64,000 nt of DNA from ZC4RG20 sp963782445 (GTDB lineage: Bacteria > Pseudomonadota > Gammaproteobacteria > Steroidobacterales > Rariloculaceae): NCBI GenBank assembly GCA_963782445.1, contig CAWAJM010000001.1:1240001-1304000 (forward strand). Direction: 5' to 3'. Of this stretch, positions 63,455 through 64,000 are shown piece by piece. Every line of letters starts with the position of its first letter. Positions within the stretch are counted from its first letter, which is position 1. Made by a program: the position numbers and the translations under genes. The notes beneath the pieces were generated by a model. That model was given only the letters and a program-made list of their open reading frames with translations. It did not search any database and was not told the origin of the DNA.

Positions 63455-64000
63455 CTAGACGAACCGCATCGAATAGTCGATGGCGCGTACGTGCTTCGTC
63501 AGCGCGCCGACCGATACGAAGTCGACGCCGGTCTCGGCGACGCTGCGCAGCCGCTCGAGGTCGACGCTGCCCGATGCCTCGAGCTCGGCCCGCTTGGCCG
63601 AGCCCCGGGCGGCCGCCGCATCGCGCATTGCCACGGCGCGGCGCATGTCCTCGTGCGTGAAGTCGTCGAGCATGATCCGGTCCGCGTCCGTCGCGAGCGC
63701 CTCGCGCAGCTCCTCGAGCGTTTCGACCTCGACCTCGATCATGAGACGGCCGACGCTCGAGCGCGCGCGAGCGACGGCCGCCGCGATTCCGCCCGCCGCG
63801 GCAATGTGGTTCTCCTTGATGAGTACGGCGTCGAAGAGGCCCTGGCGGTGGTTCGTCGCGCCGCCGCAGCGCACGGCGTACTTCTGGGCGCTGCGCAGAC
63901 CGGGCAGCGTCTTGCGCGTGTCGAGCACGCGGGCGCCCGTCCCGGCGACCGCGGCCGCGTACCGACGCGCCGTCGTGGCCGTGCCCGACAGCGTCTGCAG
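63455..64000 (-). CDS. nadC: Nicotinate-nucleotide pyrophosphorylase, 5' part cut by the window end
   Basis: The 181 residues seen are the C-terminal part of quinolinate phosphoribosyltransferase, which makes nicotinate mononucleotide for NAD. Family segments are TRKTLPGLRSAQKYAV, CGGATNHRQGLFDAVLIKENHI, IEVEVETLEELREAL, LDDFTHEDM (here with Phe for the usual Asn) and VDFVSVGALTKHV. About 100 N-terminal residues lie beyond base 64000. It ends convergent with the transporter gene. Confidence 0.92.
   Translation of the reverse strand: MQTLSGTATTARRYAAAVAGTGARVLDTRKTLPGLRSAQKYAVRCGGATNHRQGLFDAVLIKENHIAAAGGIAAAVARARSSVGRLMIEVEVETLEELREALATDADRIMLDDFTHEDMRRAVAMRDAAAARGSAKRAELEASGSVDLERLRSVAETGVDFVSVGALTKHVRAIDYSMRFV

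Overview
The window is a 64 kb piece of a high-GC, Gram-negative chromosome. Outer-membrane and lipoprotein genes, Tat- and Sec-type signal peptides, MtfA, ProC, NadC, an RDD/SpoIIM/MoxR operon and a MHS-type transporter point to a proteobacterium. A gammaproteobacterial lineage rich in aromatic catabolism is my best guess, but no rRNA or marker gene is present to fix it. Coding density is high and genes often overlap by 4 to 20 bases. I saw no tRNA, rRNA, CRISPR array, transposase or phage gene, so this looks like core and semi-core chromosome rather than a mobile island.

Layout. 0.5-4.5 kb: secreted hypothetical, GNAT acetyltransferase, class III aminotransferase, convergent acyl-CoA synthetase. 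4.6-11.8 kb: an eight-gene minus-strand operon (two RDD proteins, SpoIIM-like, a membrane protein, DUF4129, DUF4350, MoxR ATPase, DUF58). 12.2-18.5 kb: outer membrane protein, exported VOC protein, M3 peptidase, cupin-like protein, and a LigM/DesA-type tetrahydrofolate-dependent O-demethylase with a structured leader and tandem hairpin terminators. 18.7-23.2 kb: copper-type P1B ATPase, a methionine-rich exported protein, and both subunits of protocatechuate 4,5-dioxygenase (LigAB). 23.3-38.3 kb: three EAL-domain signalling proteins, a DUF4097 beta-repeat protein, a cis-prenyltransferase, a winged-helix regulator with a membrane partner, flavodoxin, a Vgb-like propeller, a LigD-derived protein whose ligase domain has lost its catalytic residues, Nudix, a matrixin-like protease and a Tyr-less SDR. 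38.5-45.5 kb: DUF1800/DUF1501 pair, tannase/feruloyl esterase, SPW-repeat protein with a sigma-54-like promoter, MtfA and small membrane proteins. 45.8-48.9 kb: a three-gene envelope operon (methyltransferase, CDCC beta-propeller lipoprotein, alpha/beta hydrolase lipoprotein). 48.9-64 kb: FAD oxidoreductase, nitroreductase with TetR regulator, NTF2-like protein, a frameshifted SCP-x-type thiolase, FGGY kinase, ProC, MaoC, a large GGDEF/EAL protein, sulfotransferase, a frameshifted MetE-like protein, an MHS transporter and the 3' part of nadC.

How the genes may work together. Feruloyl esterase, O-demethylase and LigAB are sequential types of activity in breakdown of lignin-derived phenolics (ester cleavage, removal of the methoxyl carbon to folate, ring opening), though they are scattered over 26 kb and the rest of the 4,5-cleavage pathway is not in the window. 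Acyl-CoA synthetase, thiolase, MaoC and SDR could serve acyl-CoA metabolism. Four proteins with EAL domains imply strong cyclic-di-GMP control. The MoxR operon and the 45.8-48.9 kb operon are envelope-associated systems with no firm function. Two genes are each broken by a single extra base inside the same octamer GGAACGTC; this could be a sequencing artefact at a modified site and should be checked before calling them pseudogenes.
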